Assembly: GCA_964411505.1 (NCBI GenBank)
Contig: CAYPLH010000022.1
Span: 1 to 57,973 of the forward strand
Direction of reading: 5' to 3'
Source: CAYPLH01 sp964411505
GTDB taxonomy: Bacteria > Bacillota > Clostridia > CAYPLH01 > DUMO01
DNA length: 57,973 nucleotides
Below the pieces are notes generated by a model. That model saw only the letters and a list, made by a program, of their open reading frames with translations, was not told the DNA's origin and did no database searches. Made by a program: the position numbers and the translations under genes. Below, piece by piece: positions 43,987-52,354 of this stretch (positions are counted from its first letter, which is position 1; each line of letters begins with the position of its first letter).

Positions 43987-45024
43987 TTATATATACAATC
44001 CCGGAGATGTCAGACCTGTATTCTCAGGTAAGCCTGCTAGTATGTTCAAGTCTTGAACGGCTTGCCCTGAGGCGCCTTTTCCAAGATTGTCAATGGCTGA
44101 TAATATAACAACTCTGTTCAATCTTTTGTCTACAACTATACCAATATCAAGAAAATTCGAACCTGCAACAAATTTTGTTTCAGGCAGTTTTCCCTCATCC
44201 ATTATTCTGATAAAAAATTCATTTTTGTAATACTCCTTGTACAGGTCTATTATATCAGCAGTTGACTTATGTTCTGCCAGGTTTGCGTAAATTGTGCATA
44301 ACATTCCTCTTTTCATTGGAGCAAGATGTGGAGTGAAAGAAATAAGGACATCTTCCTTTGCAAGAAAACTTATTTCCTGCTCTATTTCAGATGTATGCCT
44401 ATGTGTGGAAACACCATATGCTTTAAAGTTTTCAGTACACTCGCTGAACTGATAGGGAAGATCAGTCTTTCTTCCAGCTCCCGAAACTCCTGATATTGCG
44501 TCTATTATAATATTCTTTGTATCTATCAGTTTATGGGAAATAAGTGGAGCTAAGCCAAGGATTGAGCATGTTGGGTAGCAGCCTGGATTTGCCACAAGCT
44601 TTGCACCTTTTATCTTGCTTCTATAAATCTCAGGTAGCCCATAGACTGCATTTTCAAGCAGCTGAGGCATTACATGTGTTGTCTTATACCATTTTTCATA
44701 AACTGCTGCTTTTTTGTATCTGAAAAGTCCGCTGTGGTCAAGGACTGTTTTACCTTTTTGCACAAGCACCGGGATTATTTCCCGAGACACATCATCAGAC
44801 AATGCAGTTATATAAAAATCAGCATCGGGGCTGTTGTTTGTGTCAAATTTACAACATTCCATATCAAATACACCTCTTAAGTTTGGGTAAACATCCGATA
44901 TTTTCTGTCCGACAAAACTATGGCTTCCTATAAAAACAATTTCAAATTCAGGATGATTTTGAAGCAATCGCACTATTTCTATTCCAACATATCCTGTTGC
45001 ACCTAATATAGCAACTTTAAACAT
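43987..45024 (-). CDS. argC: N-acetyl-gamma-glutamyl-phosphate reductase
   Basis: A 345-residue NADPH-dependent reductase. It opens KVAILGATGYVGIEIVRLL (nucleotide-binding loop) and has the catalytic cysteine in VANPGCYPT, then SGVSGAGRKTDLPYQFSE and the His-containing APMKRGML. The ATG at 45024 has AAAGGA ~11 nt upstream; an ATG at 45036 would touch that site. It heads argC-argB on the minus strand, behind an ArgR-type operator. argJ, often next to it, is not here. Confidence 0.95.
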   Translation of the reverse strand: MFKVAILGATGYVGIEIVRLLQNHPEFEIVFIGSHSFVGQKISDVYPNLRGVFDMECCKFDTNNSPDADFYITALSDDVSREIIPVLVQKGKTVLDHSGLFRYKKAAVYEKWYKTTHVMPQLLENAVYGLPEIYRSKIKGAKLVANPGCYPTCSILGLAPLISHKLIDTKNIIIDAISGVSGAGRKTDLPYQFSECTENFKAYGVSTHRHTSEIEQEISFLAKEDVLISFTPHLAPMKRGMLCTIYANLAEHKSTADIIDLYKEYYKNEFFIRIMDEGKLPETKFVAGSNFLDIGIVVDKRLNRVVILSAIDNLGKGASGQAVQDLNILAGLPENTGLTSPGLYI

Positions 45025-45123
45025 AACTATATTCATTCCTTTTCATAAATTAATGTTGTGTAAAAGTCTTACACTCAGCTTTTTTAAAAGTTGGTACCAA
45101 GCCTTTTCTATTTTACAGCATAT

Positions 45124-45169
45124 GATTATTCCCCAAAAAGTAAGTTGAACCAACTTCTCGATATTAATC
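45124..45169. repeat. Inverted-repeat element, family D, 46-bp copy in the argC leader
   Basis: GATTATTCCCCAAAAAGTAA at the left end, GTTGAACCAACTTC inside, and TATTAATC at the right. It is the smallest family D copy and lies between the argC promoter and start codon. Confidence 0.55.
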
Positions 45170-45177
45170 AACGCAAG

Positions 45178-45215
45178 ATTTTATAATTATACATGCAAAT
45201 GTATAAAAATTCAAC
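45178..45215 (-). promoter_or_regulatory. ArgR double ARG-box operator overlapping the argC promoter
   Basis: Two 18-bp boxes (45178-45195 and 45198-45215) lie 2 bp apart; the second, AATGTATAAAAATTCAAC, matches the Bacillus consensus at 15 of 18 by my count. On the minus strand -35 TTGAAT (45209-45214) and -10 TATAAT (45186-45191) are 17 bp apart and sit inside the boxes. In sense orientation 33 of 38 bases match the argD operator. Confidence 0.8.
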
Positions 45216-45252
45216 TGCTTTTATCGAAATATTTGTGCTTGCTCTTGTATTT

Positions 45253-45504
45253 GTGTCTATTCAGAGGTAGCTCAAACATATTAAATGAAGAATCATCTCT
45301 AATACGGCTAGTTACAGCGAGGCTTAGGAAAACACAATTTAAAATGCCTTAGAGTTTAGTAATGTCCGTGCTGTTTGAACGCAAGTGAGTTCACGGAATT
45401 ACTTAACGAGAAGGCATTTTAAATTGATTGTTTTCATTGCTGAAGCTGTATTGCAGTATTGGAGATGATTCTTCATGAAAGAAAAGCTAACTCTGAATAG
45501 ACAC
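45253..45504. repeat. 252-bp foldback (MITE-like) element, family C
   Basis: Terminal inverted repeats of ~45 bp start GTGTCTATTCAGAGGTAGCT at the left and end AGCTAACTCTGAATAGACAC at the right. Inner pairs continue the fold (AATTTAAAATGCCTT with AAGGCATTTTAAATT, and TCCGTG with CACGGA), so nearly the whole element can form one long hairpin. It encodes no protein. A 63-bp internally deleted sister is at 28089-28151. No clear target duplication is visible. Confidence 0.85.
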
Positions 45505-45606
45505 GAAATATGTTTGGGATGTGAAATTAAAAGTTTCCCAAATCGTTTTAATTGTTAAAATAGTGTGCTATAATTAAAGTCTAAGCCTTACATAACATAA
45601 TTCTTT

Positions 45607-45636
45607 TTGAAACTTAAATGTAATGTTTGGTACAAT
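45607..45636 (+). promoter_or_regulatory. Candidate promoter of the sugar ABC ATPase gene
   Basis: TTGAAA (45607-45612) and TACAAT (45631-45636), 18 bp apart, ~155 bp upstream of the gene. The spacer 45637-45789 shows no other feature apart from the ribosome site TTAGGAGGGG. Confidence 0.4.
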
Positions 45637-45789
45637 GGGAATTATCAGTGAACTTTCTAAATGCGTTTATGCAAAGTTACTAAATAGATTTTTTTAATTT
45701 TGTATAAAAGTATACTAGTCCGTTCACGATCTCAAATGATATAGTTTATATAGAGGTTATGCGTATAGAATATTTTAGGAGGGGAAAAA

Positions 45790-46908
45790 ATGGCAAGTGT
45801 TAAATTAAAGAATATTTACAAAAAGTATGCCGGTGGGGTTACAGCTGTAAGTGATTTTAATCTTGATATTGAAGATAAGGAGTTTATTGTTCTTGTTGGT
45901 CCTTCTGGTTGCGGTAAGACTACTACACTAAGAATGATTGCAGGTCTTGAAGAGATTACTGAAGGTGAAATTTATATTGGTGATAAGTTTGTAAATGATG
46001 TCGCACCGAAGGATAGAGATATTGCGATGGTTTTCCAGAGTTATGCGTTGTATCCTCATATGACAGTATTTGACAACATGGCTTTTGGATTAAAACTTAG
46101 AAAGACCCCGAAAGATCAGATTAAGAAAAGAGTACATGAAGCGGCAAGGGTTTTGGAAATAGAACATTTACTTGACAGAAAGCCAAAGGCATTGTCTGGT
46201 GGACAAAGACAGAGGGTTGCCTTAGGACGTGCTATAGTTCGTGAACCAAAGGTTTTCTTAATGGACGAACCGCTTTCAAACCTTGATGCTAAGCTAAGGG
46301 TTCAGATGAGAACGGAGATCAGCAAGTTGCATCAGAAACTGCAGACAACAATAATATATGTTACTCATGACCAGACAGAGGCTCTGACCATGGCTAGCAG
46401 AATAGTTGTTATGAAAGATGGTTTCATTCAACAGGTTGATTCACCACAATCACTTTATGAAAGACCTGACAACCTATTTGTTGCAGGATTTATCGGAAGT
46501 CCACAGATGAACTTTATTAATGTAGCAGCAGAAAAACGTGGGAACGATGTTTATTTGAATTTTGGAGCAAATTCTATTAAGTTGACTGAAGGAAAAGCAA
46601 AAAAACTTGACAGTTCCGAATATATAGGCAAAGAAATGATTATGGGTGTTAGACCCGAAGCAATTCATGACGAAGCAGCTTATATTGAGTCAATGCCTGA
46701 GTGTGTTGTTGATTCTGAAGTAGAGGTTATCGAAATGCTTGGTTCCGAAACATTGTTGTATATGAGTATTGACGGAGCAACTACCAATATAATTGCTAAA
46801 GTTAATCCAAGAACAAAAGCAAGGTCTGGAGACAAGATCAAGGTTACTATTGACTCAAACAAAATTCATTTATTTGATAAGGATACAGAAAGAACAATAA
46901 TGAATTAA
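45790..46908 (+). CDS. Sugar ABC transporter ATP-binding protein (UgpC/MsmX type)
   Basis: A 372-residue ATPase of the CUT1 (MalK) group: Walker A GPSGCGKTT, Q-loop VFQSYALYPHM, signature LSGGQRQRVALGRA, Walker B VFLMDEPLSNLD, H-loop VTHDQTEA, then the C-terminal TOBE/regulatory domain from ~240. It powers import of oligosaccharides or glycerol-phosphate-type substrates. It stands alone with no permease or binding-protein genes, as does MsmX of Bacillus, which serves several importers. An excellent ribosome site and a hairpin terminator frame it as a single-gene unit. Confidence 0.9.
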   Translation: MASVKLKNIYKKYAGGVTAVSDFNLDIEDKEFIVLVGPSGCGKTTTLRMIAGLEEITEGEIYIGDKFVNDVAPKDRDIAMVFQSYALYPHMTVFDNMAFGLKLRKTPKDQIKKRVHEAARVLEIEHLLDRKPKALSGGQRQRVALGRAIVREPKVFLMDEPLSNLDAKLRVQMRTEISKLHQKLQTTIIYVTHDQTEALTMASRIVVMKDGFIQQVDSPQSLYERPDNLFVAGFIGSPQMNFINVAAEKRGNDVYLNFGANSIKLTEGKAKKLDSSEYIGKEMIMGVRPEAIHDEAAYIESMPECVVDSEVEVIEMLGSETLLYMSIDGATTNIIAKVNPRTKARSGDKIKVTIDSNKIHLFDKDTERTIMN

Positions 46909-46982
46909 TAGTTTTAGCAAAAAAAGAAAGGTTCAGGCACGTGTCTATAGGGATATTTTATGAACCGTGGGTAATTTGGCGG

Positions 46983-47012
46983 GGCAGACAGCAGATTAAG
47001 CTGTCTGCCTTT
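46983..47012 (+). terminator. Hairpin terminator after the sugar ABC ATPase
   Basis: A perfect 10-bp GC-rich stem, GGCAGACAGC/GCTGTCTGCC, with a 7-nt loop and a short T-tract. Confidence 0.75.
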
Positions 47013-47020
47013 GCTGTTGT

Positions 47021-47848
47021 TTGGTTAATTTTCCGGCTGGTATCCTTGGCATAGAAATCATTAAACAGGTTCACAAACGGAGTAAAGTCATTGTCACCGT
47101 AGAGGCTACCTACTACGATTACCTTGTAGAAGGCTTTAAAAAGCCGTTTAATGCCCATAGGGGCACAAAACCGATTGTCATTATTGATGAACCACATAGG
47201 TTCTCAAGAGAACAGAAAGCTTATAAAGCTATTGTGGAAGAATTGCAGCCTCAGATGATAATTCGATTTGGTGCAACTTTCCCAGAAGTCTCAGTGGGGC
47301 GTGGTCGCAATAAGGTCACCTACAAAGACTTGAACAATCTGGTATACGAATTGAATGCCTGTGACTCTTTTAATCAGAATCTAATAAAGGGTGTGGCAAA
47401 AGAACATTTCGAGACACTGTCACAAAAAGAATTTATTAAACGAATAAATAATCAAACAAGTATTCCGATTAAGGTCATACATGATGCTATGTGCAAGTTG
47501 GCTGAAGAAAAAACAGTCCTTCCAGAACATATTAATGAGTATTCATCTACCAATATTATTAGAGGTTTTACAGATTGGCGAATTCAAGAAACACAGACAA
47601 GATTTCGTTATGCTCACTCGACACAGCCTGTTACTGAAACTACACTAACTTATGAAGATGGCTCTCCACGAGAAATGATAAGGCAGGGAACTGTCGGCAC
47701 GATGTTTGTTGAAGGCACTCCTTCAGAGAAATACCTATATGATAAGATTGCTTTTGATTCTCCATTGGAGAAAGATAACATCATGAACCATGGGCATGCC
47801 TGTAATATGATTGAATTTGTGCAGGCAGTATCTGCACAAATAATTTGA
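47021..47848 (+). pseudogene. Decayed type III restriction enzyme Res subunit
   Basis: 275 codons resemble pieces of a type III restriction helicase. The DEAD-type box is IVIIDEPHRF (residues ~52-61), followed by IIRFGATF and ACDSFNQNLIKGVAKEHFE. The last ~75 residues resemble a later part of Res (LYDKIAFDSPLEKDNIM). The ATP-binding Walker A region, the helicase C-terminal motifs and the PD-(D/E)xK nuclease are all missing; normal Res is ~900-1000 residues. It has no proper start or ribosome site and no Mod partner. So it is an internally deleted relic, immediately before a possible defence operon. Confidence 0.7.
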
Positions 47849-47940
47849 AAGACAACCTCTTTTTCTGCCGCTTATATTTTACACACAACCAATTGATCAT
47901 TTGTCACTTTGTGGGGTATAATAGTTGTAGGGTGATAAAA

Positions 47941-48243
47941 ATGAATCTTCTTATTCGTACTGTTCAGAAGGAAAAGGAACGAATAGACTATATGCTCAGC
48001 AAATATCTGCAGCAGCTAAAGGAACTGCCTAAAGGTTCAATAACGGTAAAGAGTGTCGGAACAAACACTTATTATTACTTAAAATACCGTGATGGCAAAA
48101 AGGTATTTACTGATTACCTTGGAAAAGACAGTGAACGGGTACAGAATGTTTGTGCTGAACTTAAAAAACGATGTCATATTGAAGCGATGATTAAGCATTT
48201 GCGAACGGAGCGGATGTTGGCAATCAAGATATTGGAGGGGTAA
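47941..48243 (+). CDS. Small helical protein with YYYLKYRDGKKV motif, operon lead gene
   Basis: A 100-residue protein: a basic helical N-terminus (LIRTVQKEKERIDYMLSKYLQQL), a short beta segment LPKGSITVKSVGTNTYYYLK followed by YRDGKKVFTDYLGKD, then a C-terminal helix (HIEAMIKHLRTERMLAIKIL). Such small proteins are found before DUF3990 genes in other Clostridia as far as I recall; I cannot name a family with certainty. TTGATC, 18 bp, TATAAT precede it, and AGGGTGA lies before the ATG. It ends 2 nt before the DUF3990 gene. It might be an antitoxin or a DNA-binding regulator. Confidence 0.65.
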   Translation: MNLLIRTVQKEKERIDYMLSKYLQQLKELPKGSITVKSVGTNTYYYLKYRDGKKVFTDYLGKDSERVQNVCAELKKRCHIEAMIKHLRTERMLAIKILEG

Positions 48244-48245
48244 TT

Positions 48246-48731
48246 TTGATTTTATATCACGGAAGCAATATGGCTGTGAAACAACCAAAACTGATAGTAC
48301 AAAACCGTTTTCTTGATTTTGGAACGGGATTTTACACCACCGAAAACAAGGAGCAGGCAATCAGTTTTGCAAACAAGGTTTACCGTCGCAGGGAAGAAGG
48401 CAGCCCCATAGTAAGCATCTATGAGGTGAATGAATCCGCCGCCTTTTCATCTTGCAAGCTGCTCCGGTTTGCAGCGCCGGATGAAACATGGCTAGACTTT
48501 GTCTACACGCATAGAACAGGAACATATTCCGGTAAGCCTTATGAACTGATATACGGTCCTGTTGCGGATGATGACGTGTACGAAACCTTCATGCTGTATT
48601 CAACTGGCACGTTGACAAAGGAAGAAACTCTGAAAAGGCTGAAAATAAAGAGACTGTTTAATCAGATGGTTTTCAGCAGTGAACGGGCGATTTCCTTTTT
48701 AAAATTCACACAAATTTTGCAGGAGGATTGA
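48246..48731 (+). CDS. DUF3990 protein, candidate ADP-ribosyltransferase toxin
   Basis: A 161-residue protein matching DUF3990 by its blocks: ILYHGSNMAVKQP, LDFGTGFYTTENKEQAI, YELIYGPVADDDVY and LFNQMVFSSERAISFL. H5 in YHGS, Y30 in GTGFYTT and Q140/E146 near the end lie where the H-Y-E type ADP-ribosyltransferases have their NAD-contacting and catalytic residues, so a mono-ADP-ribosyltransferase fold is inferred. The TTG start follows GGAGGGG. It is tightly packed in a four-gene operon with two DUF3791-like partners. Confidence 0.75.
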   Translation: MILYHGSNMAVKQPKLIVQNRFLDFGTGFYTTENKEQAISFANKVYRRREEGSPIVSIYEVNESAAFSSCKLLRFAAPDETWLDFVYTHRTGTYSGKPYELIYGPVADDDVYETFMLYSTGTLTKEETLKRLKIKRLFNQMVFSSERAISFLKFTQILQED

Positions 48732-48974
48732 ATGATGGAAAAGCAAAGATTTTCGTCCATGCTGTTCTTGATTGTACCGCAGATTATCCAGCTTATAATA
48801 GAAAAGAGCAAATTAGGTGAAGAAAAAGCAACCGAAATGTTGTACGCATCGGAACTATACGCCAAGCTTGAGGACGAGAAAACAAAGTTGTGGCATTTGA
48901 GCGCAAACGCTTTATATGAGATGTTTAAAGAAGAACAAAAAACAGGGTCTATTACCTATCCGGAGGAGGCTTAA
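48732..48974 (+). CDS. Small DUF3791-like protein
   Basis: An 80-residue helical acidic protein: LFLIVPQIIQLIIEKSKLG, then EMLYASELYAKLEDEKTKLWHLS and LYEMFKEEQKTGSITYPEEA. It starts in the stop region of DUF3990 with AGGAGG just upstream; ATG at 48732 or 48735. It is one of a pair of small proteins following the putative toxin, so an antitoxin or immunity role is plausible. The family name is tentative. Confidence 0.65.
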   Translation: MMEKQRFSSMLFLIVPQIIQLIIEKSKLGEEKATEMLYASELYAKLEDEKTKLWHLSANALYEMFKEEQKTGSITYPEEA

Positions 48975-48975
48975 T

Positions 48976-49182
48976 ATGAGCACAGAGGGAAAATTTTTAG
49001 TTTTTTGTATTGAGATGTACAAGGCGGCCAAAAACTTGACCGGAAGAGAGGCGATAAGTCTTTTCAAGCGATACGGCGTTTCCGATTATGTGCTTTCCTG
49101 CTATGAGGCATTGCACACTACCGGGACAAATTACATCGTTGAGGATATTGATTTATTTTTGGAAGCCCGTCAGCATGGTTGA
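48976..49182 (+). CDS. DUF3791 protein, candidate antitoxin
   Basis: A 68-residue helical protein: LVFCIEMYKAAKNLTGREAI, SLFKRYGVSDYVLSCYEALH, TTGTNYIVEDIDLFLEAR. This matches the DUF3791 pattern. It begins 1 nt after the previous stop with GGAGGAGG upstream, so it is translated in step. DUF3791 genes often accompany DUF3990 genes (my recollection), suggesting a toxin-antitoxin-like unit. Confidence 0.7.
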   Translation: MSTEGKFLVFCIEMYKAAKNLTGREAISLFKRYGVSDYVLSCYEALHTTGTNYIVEDIDLFLEARQHG

Positions 49183-49406
49183 GAAGTTATTATTATTGAT
49201 ACCCCCAGATCCTACGCTTTTAAAAGCCTGTGTTGGGGCATAGGAGATCTTGTTTATAAAACAACTGTGGCTGGCACAAAATAAAGCTTGAAGATAATGA
49301 GTTTTTTCTATACAATAAAAAAGTGAGAGCATTGTGGTTATGGTATACTAATATTATGATTATCCAGCTTTTTTATGAAGGAAAATAATTTTGCGGAGGG
49401 GTTTAC

Positions 49407-50498
49407 TTGGCTTTAAACAAATTTCAACAATTAGTTGATCAAGTAAAAGACATTACAGGTCTTGATAATGGCATTATGGAGATTACAGGCAGCATAATTG
49501 CCAGTACTATACTTGCCGAAGTTGATAATATCAGCCCCTTTATGCAACAGATTATTGAATCTAGAAATAGGGTTCGAGTTTTTAATGGGAGGGTTTACCA
49601 GAAGGTTTATGTTAAAAACAAATTTCAATTCGTAGCATTTATTGAGGATAAAGGGGATGAGAGCCTTAAGTATCTTTCGTTATTATCTCTTAACATATCA
49701 AATCTTAAAGAATTTTATGAAGACAAATATAATAAGAGCAGTTTTATGAAAGATATTGTTTTAGGAAATATCTCACCGGGTGAGATCCTGCAAAAATCTA
49801 AGGCTTTGCATATGGAACAATATGTCAACAGAGTTGTATACCTTATTAAAACTAATAAATCAAAAGAAATTTTTACTTATGAAATATTACAGAGCTTGTT
49901 TCCTAATAAATCCAAGGACTTTGTGATGGTGTTGGATGAAGAGACTACTGTATTAATAAGGGAAGTTAAATCAGAGAAAGACCGCAAAAGTATAGTTAAG
50001 CTCGGGCAGGTAATGATTGATACTTTAAATACTGAATTGATGGTACAGGCCTATGTAGGAGTTGGTTCGGTAGTAGAAAGTATTATGGATCTTGAATATT
50101 CATATCAGAGTGCCAATATAGCTCTTACAATTGGCAGAATATTTGAGAGTGATAAACACTATTATGATTACAACAACCTTGGTATAGGAAGGTTAATTTA
50201 TGAGGTTCCAAAACATTTGTGTAAGGTTTTCTTAGATGAAGTTTTTAAAGAAAATGACTTTGAGGGATTTGATTCTGAAACCAACCTTACTATTCAAAAA
50301 TTTTTTGAAAATAGTTTAAATATAAGTGAGACATCAAGGCAGTTGTATATACACAGGAATACACTCGTTTACAGATTGGACAAGATACAGAAAATGACTG
50401 GACTTGATCTTAGAAGGTTTGATGATGCGATAATTTTAAAAATAAGTATGCTTGTAAGAATGTTTCTTGAAAGAAGCGAAAATAATCATGGGAACTAG
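49407..50498 (+). CDS. CdaR/PucR-type transcriptional regulator
   Basis: A 363-residue regulator. The C-terminal ~60 residues form the PucR-type helix-turn-helix (LTIQKFFENSLNISETSRQLYIHRNTLVYRLDKI). The middle has a GGDEF-like sensor segment (VMVLDEETTVLIREV, AYVGVGSVVESIMDLEYSY), and the N-terminus resembles the CdaR sugar-diacid recognition domain. TTG start with GGAGGGG 5 nt upstream. It lies 27 bp upstream of ftsE, probably in one transcript, though why a sugar-diacid-type regulator should be there is unclear. Confidence 0.8.
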   Translation: MALNKFQQLVDQVKDITGLDNGIMEITGSIIASTILAEVDNISPFMQQIIESRNRVRVFNGRVYQKVYVKNKFQFVAFIEDKGDESLKYLSLLSLNISNLKEFYEDKYNKSSFMKDIVLGNISPGEILQKSKALHMEQYVNRVVYLIKTNKSKEIFTYEILQSLFPNKSKDFVMVLDEETTVLIREVKSEKDRKSIVKLGQVMIDTLNTELMVQAYVGVGSVVESIMDLEYSYQSANIALTIGRIFESDKHYYDYNNLGIGRLIYEVPKHLCKVFLDEVFKENDFEGFDSETNLTIQKFFENSLNISETSRQLYIHRNTLVYRLDKIQKMTGLDLRRFDDAIILKISMLVRMFLERSENNHGN

Positions 50499-50525
50499 AA
50501 TTATCCTCAGCAAGGAAGTGTGCAA

Positions 50526-51221
50526 TTGGTAGAGTTTAAAGGTGTGACTAAAAAATATGCCAATGGTACCATAGCATTAAGAGATATTAATCTTACTGTT
50601 AATGAAGGTGGATTCGTTTTTGTTGTTGGACCTAGCGGATCAGGTAAGTCTACACTAATCAAACTGATGCTTAGAGAAGAGGTAGCAAGTGAAGGTACTA
50701 CTTTTGTTGATGGTAATGATCTTTTAGCAATGGAAAAAGATGAGATACCATATTTTAGACGCAAACTTGGTGTAGTATTTCAGGATTTTCGTCTTCTTCC
50801 CAAGAAAACTGTTTATGAAAATGTTGCCTTTGCCTTAGAAATCACTGAATCACTACCTAAAGAGGTTCGTCGAAAGGTTCCGATGGCTTTGGGACTGGTT
50901 GGATTAAGCAGAAAAGCAAATTCTTATCCTAATCAATTGTCAGGAGGGGAACAGCAGAGGGTGTCCCTTGCAAGGGCAATTGTAAATGACCCTGTTTTAC
51001 TTTTAGCTGATGAACCTACCGGAAACCTTGATCCTGAAACATCATGGGAAATTATTAAGCTGCTTGAGTCAATCAACTTAAAAGGTACTACAGTCATAGT
51101 CGCAACTCATGATAATTCGGTAGTAGATCGAATGCAAAAAAGAGTAATAGAAATTGGCAGCGGCAGAATTATCAGAGATCAGCAGAAAGGATTTTACAAT
51201 AATGACTCTTCGAACAGCTAA
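50526..51221 (+). CDS. ftsE: Cell division ATP-binding protein FtsE
   Basis: A 231-residue ABC ATPase: Walker A GPSGSGKST, Q-loop VFQDFRLL, signature LSGGEQQRVSLARAI, Walker B LLLADEPTGNLDPETSWEI and H-loop ATHDN. FtsE drives FtsX to switch on peptidoglycan hydrolases at the septum or side wall. The TTG at 50526 has AAGGAAG 8 nt upstream and is better placed than the GTG at 50520. It overlaps ftsX by 20 nt. Confidence 0.95.
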   Translation: MVEFKGVTKKYANGTIALRDINLTVNEGGFVFVVGPSGSGKSTLIKLMLREEVASEGTTFVDGNDLLAMEKDEIPYFRRKLGVVFQDFRLLPKKTVYENVAFALEITESLPKEVRRKVPMALGLVGLSRKANSYPNQLSGGEQQRVSLARAIVNDPVLLLADEPTGNLDPETSWEIIKLLESINLKGTTVIVATHDNSVVDRMQKRVIEIGSGRIIRDQQKGFYNNDSSNS

Positions 51222-52101
51222 GTATATGATAAAAGAGGGAGTTATTAATTTACATAAAAACAAACTGATGAGCATTGCTTCAATCAGTATTGTTACGGCT
51301 TCACTTTTGGTGTTCGGTATATTCTTAATGATCTCCCTCAATATTTCCAGCAATATGAGAATGTTTGGAGAGCAGCCTGAGATTGTGGTATTTTGTCAAG
51401 CGGAGTTGAATGAGGAGCAGGCTGAGGCAATTGAAACTGAAATAAAAAGTAATGATGTGATATCTTCGGTAATAATGGTGACAAAGGCTGAATATTTTGA
51501 AAGTGTAAAAGAGATGTTTGCTGAAAATGAGGGACTCATTAGTGACCTTGACGAATCCTTTTTACCGGTTAAGTTTAATTTGATGCTTAAGGATTTTGAC
51601 CAATGTGAAGATGTGACTAATGCGCTTGAAGAAATTGATGGCGTGTGGGATGTGCAGTATCCAAGAAAAGTTGTGGATTTTGTTCAAAGTATTACATATT
51701 GGCTACGCTTTATTAGTATATTATTAATAATAGTGTTAATGGTTATAGCCATATTTATTATGGAAAACACAATTAAACTTACTATGAATGCAAGAAAAGA
51801 AGAAATAGATATAATGAAGTATATTGGTGCGACTGACTGGTTTATCCGATGGCCCTTTATTGTTGAAGGAATAATAATAGGCTTTATCAGTGCGGTTATT
51901 GCATTTTTGCTGGTTGCTTATGGATATAGTACAATTGAACACAGATTTAATGAAGACATAATACATATAGGTGTGGAGTTTGTAAGGTTGACAAAAATTG
52001 ATGATATAAGCTTTCTACTTGTGCTATTGTTTTTGATGATGGGGACTTTGGTAGGGTCTTTAGGAAGCTATTTGTCAATACGAAAGTACCTTGAAGCTTA
52101 A
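51202..52101 (+). CDS. ftsX: Cell division protein FtsX
   Basis: A 299-residue membrane protein: first helix near residues 22-45 (LMSIASISIVTASLLVFGIF), a large outside loop (~55-165) that in other species touches the hydrolase, then three helices, with the conserved RKEEIDIMKYIGATDWFIRWPF after the second. Translation is coupled to ftsE by overlap. With FtsE it should control the M23 protein encoded next. Confidence 0.95.
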   Translation: MTLRTAKYMIKEGVINLHKNKLMSIASISIVTASLLVFGIFLMISLNISSNMRMFGEQPEIVVFCQAELNEEQAEAIETEIKSNDVISSVIMVTKAEYFESVKEMFAENEGLISDLDESFLPVKFNLMLKDFDQCEDVTNALEEIDGVWDVQYPRKVVDFVQSITYWLRFISILLIIVLMVIAIFIMENTIKLTMNARKEEIDIMKYIGATDWFIRWPFIVEGIIIGFISAVIAFLLVAYGYSTIEHRFNEDIIHIGVEFVRLTKIDDISFLLVLLFLMMGTLVGSLGSYLSIRKYLEA

Positions 52102-52354
52102 TTTTTTATTGCATAGGAAGTATACTTTCCTATGCGGCGGGGGATATCCCTTTGCTGGTTTAAGGAGTGTTGCTTAAGATGCACAGCGTCGGTCGAAGGG
52201 AACCATAAGGTTCACTAGCAAAAAAAAGTTCCTATTTAAATACTATTGTGATATAGTATATTTTAACAATATGATTTGGCAATTACGAATAGATATCTTT
52301 ATGGTAATAAGATTTAAAAACACTGAGAAAGGTTTTTTACATGGTGATAATATT

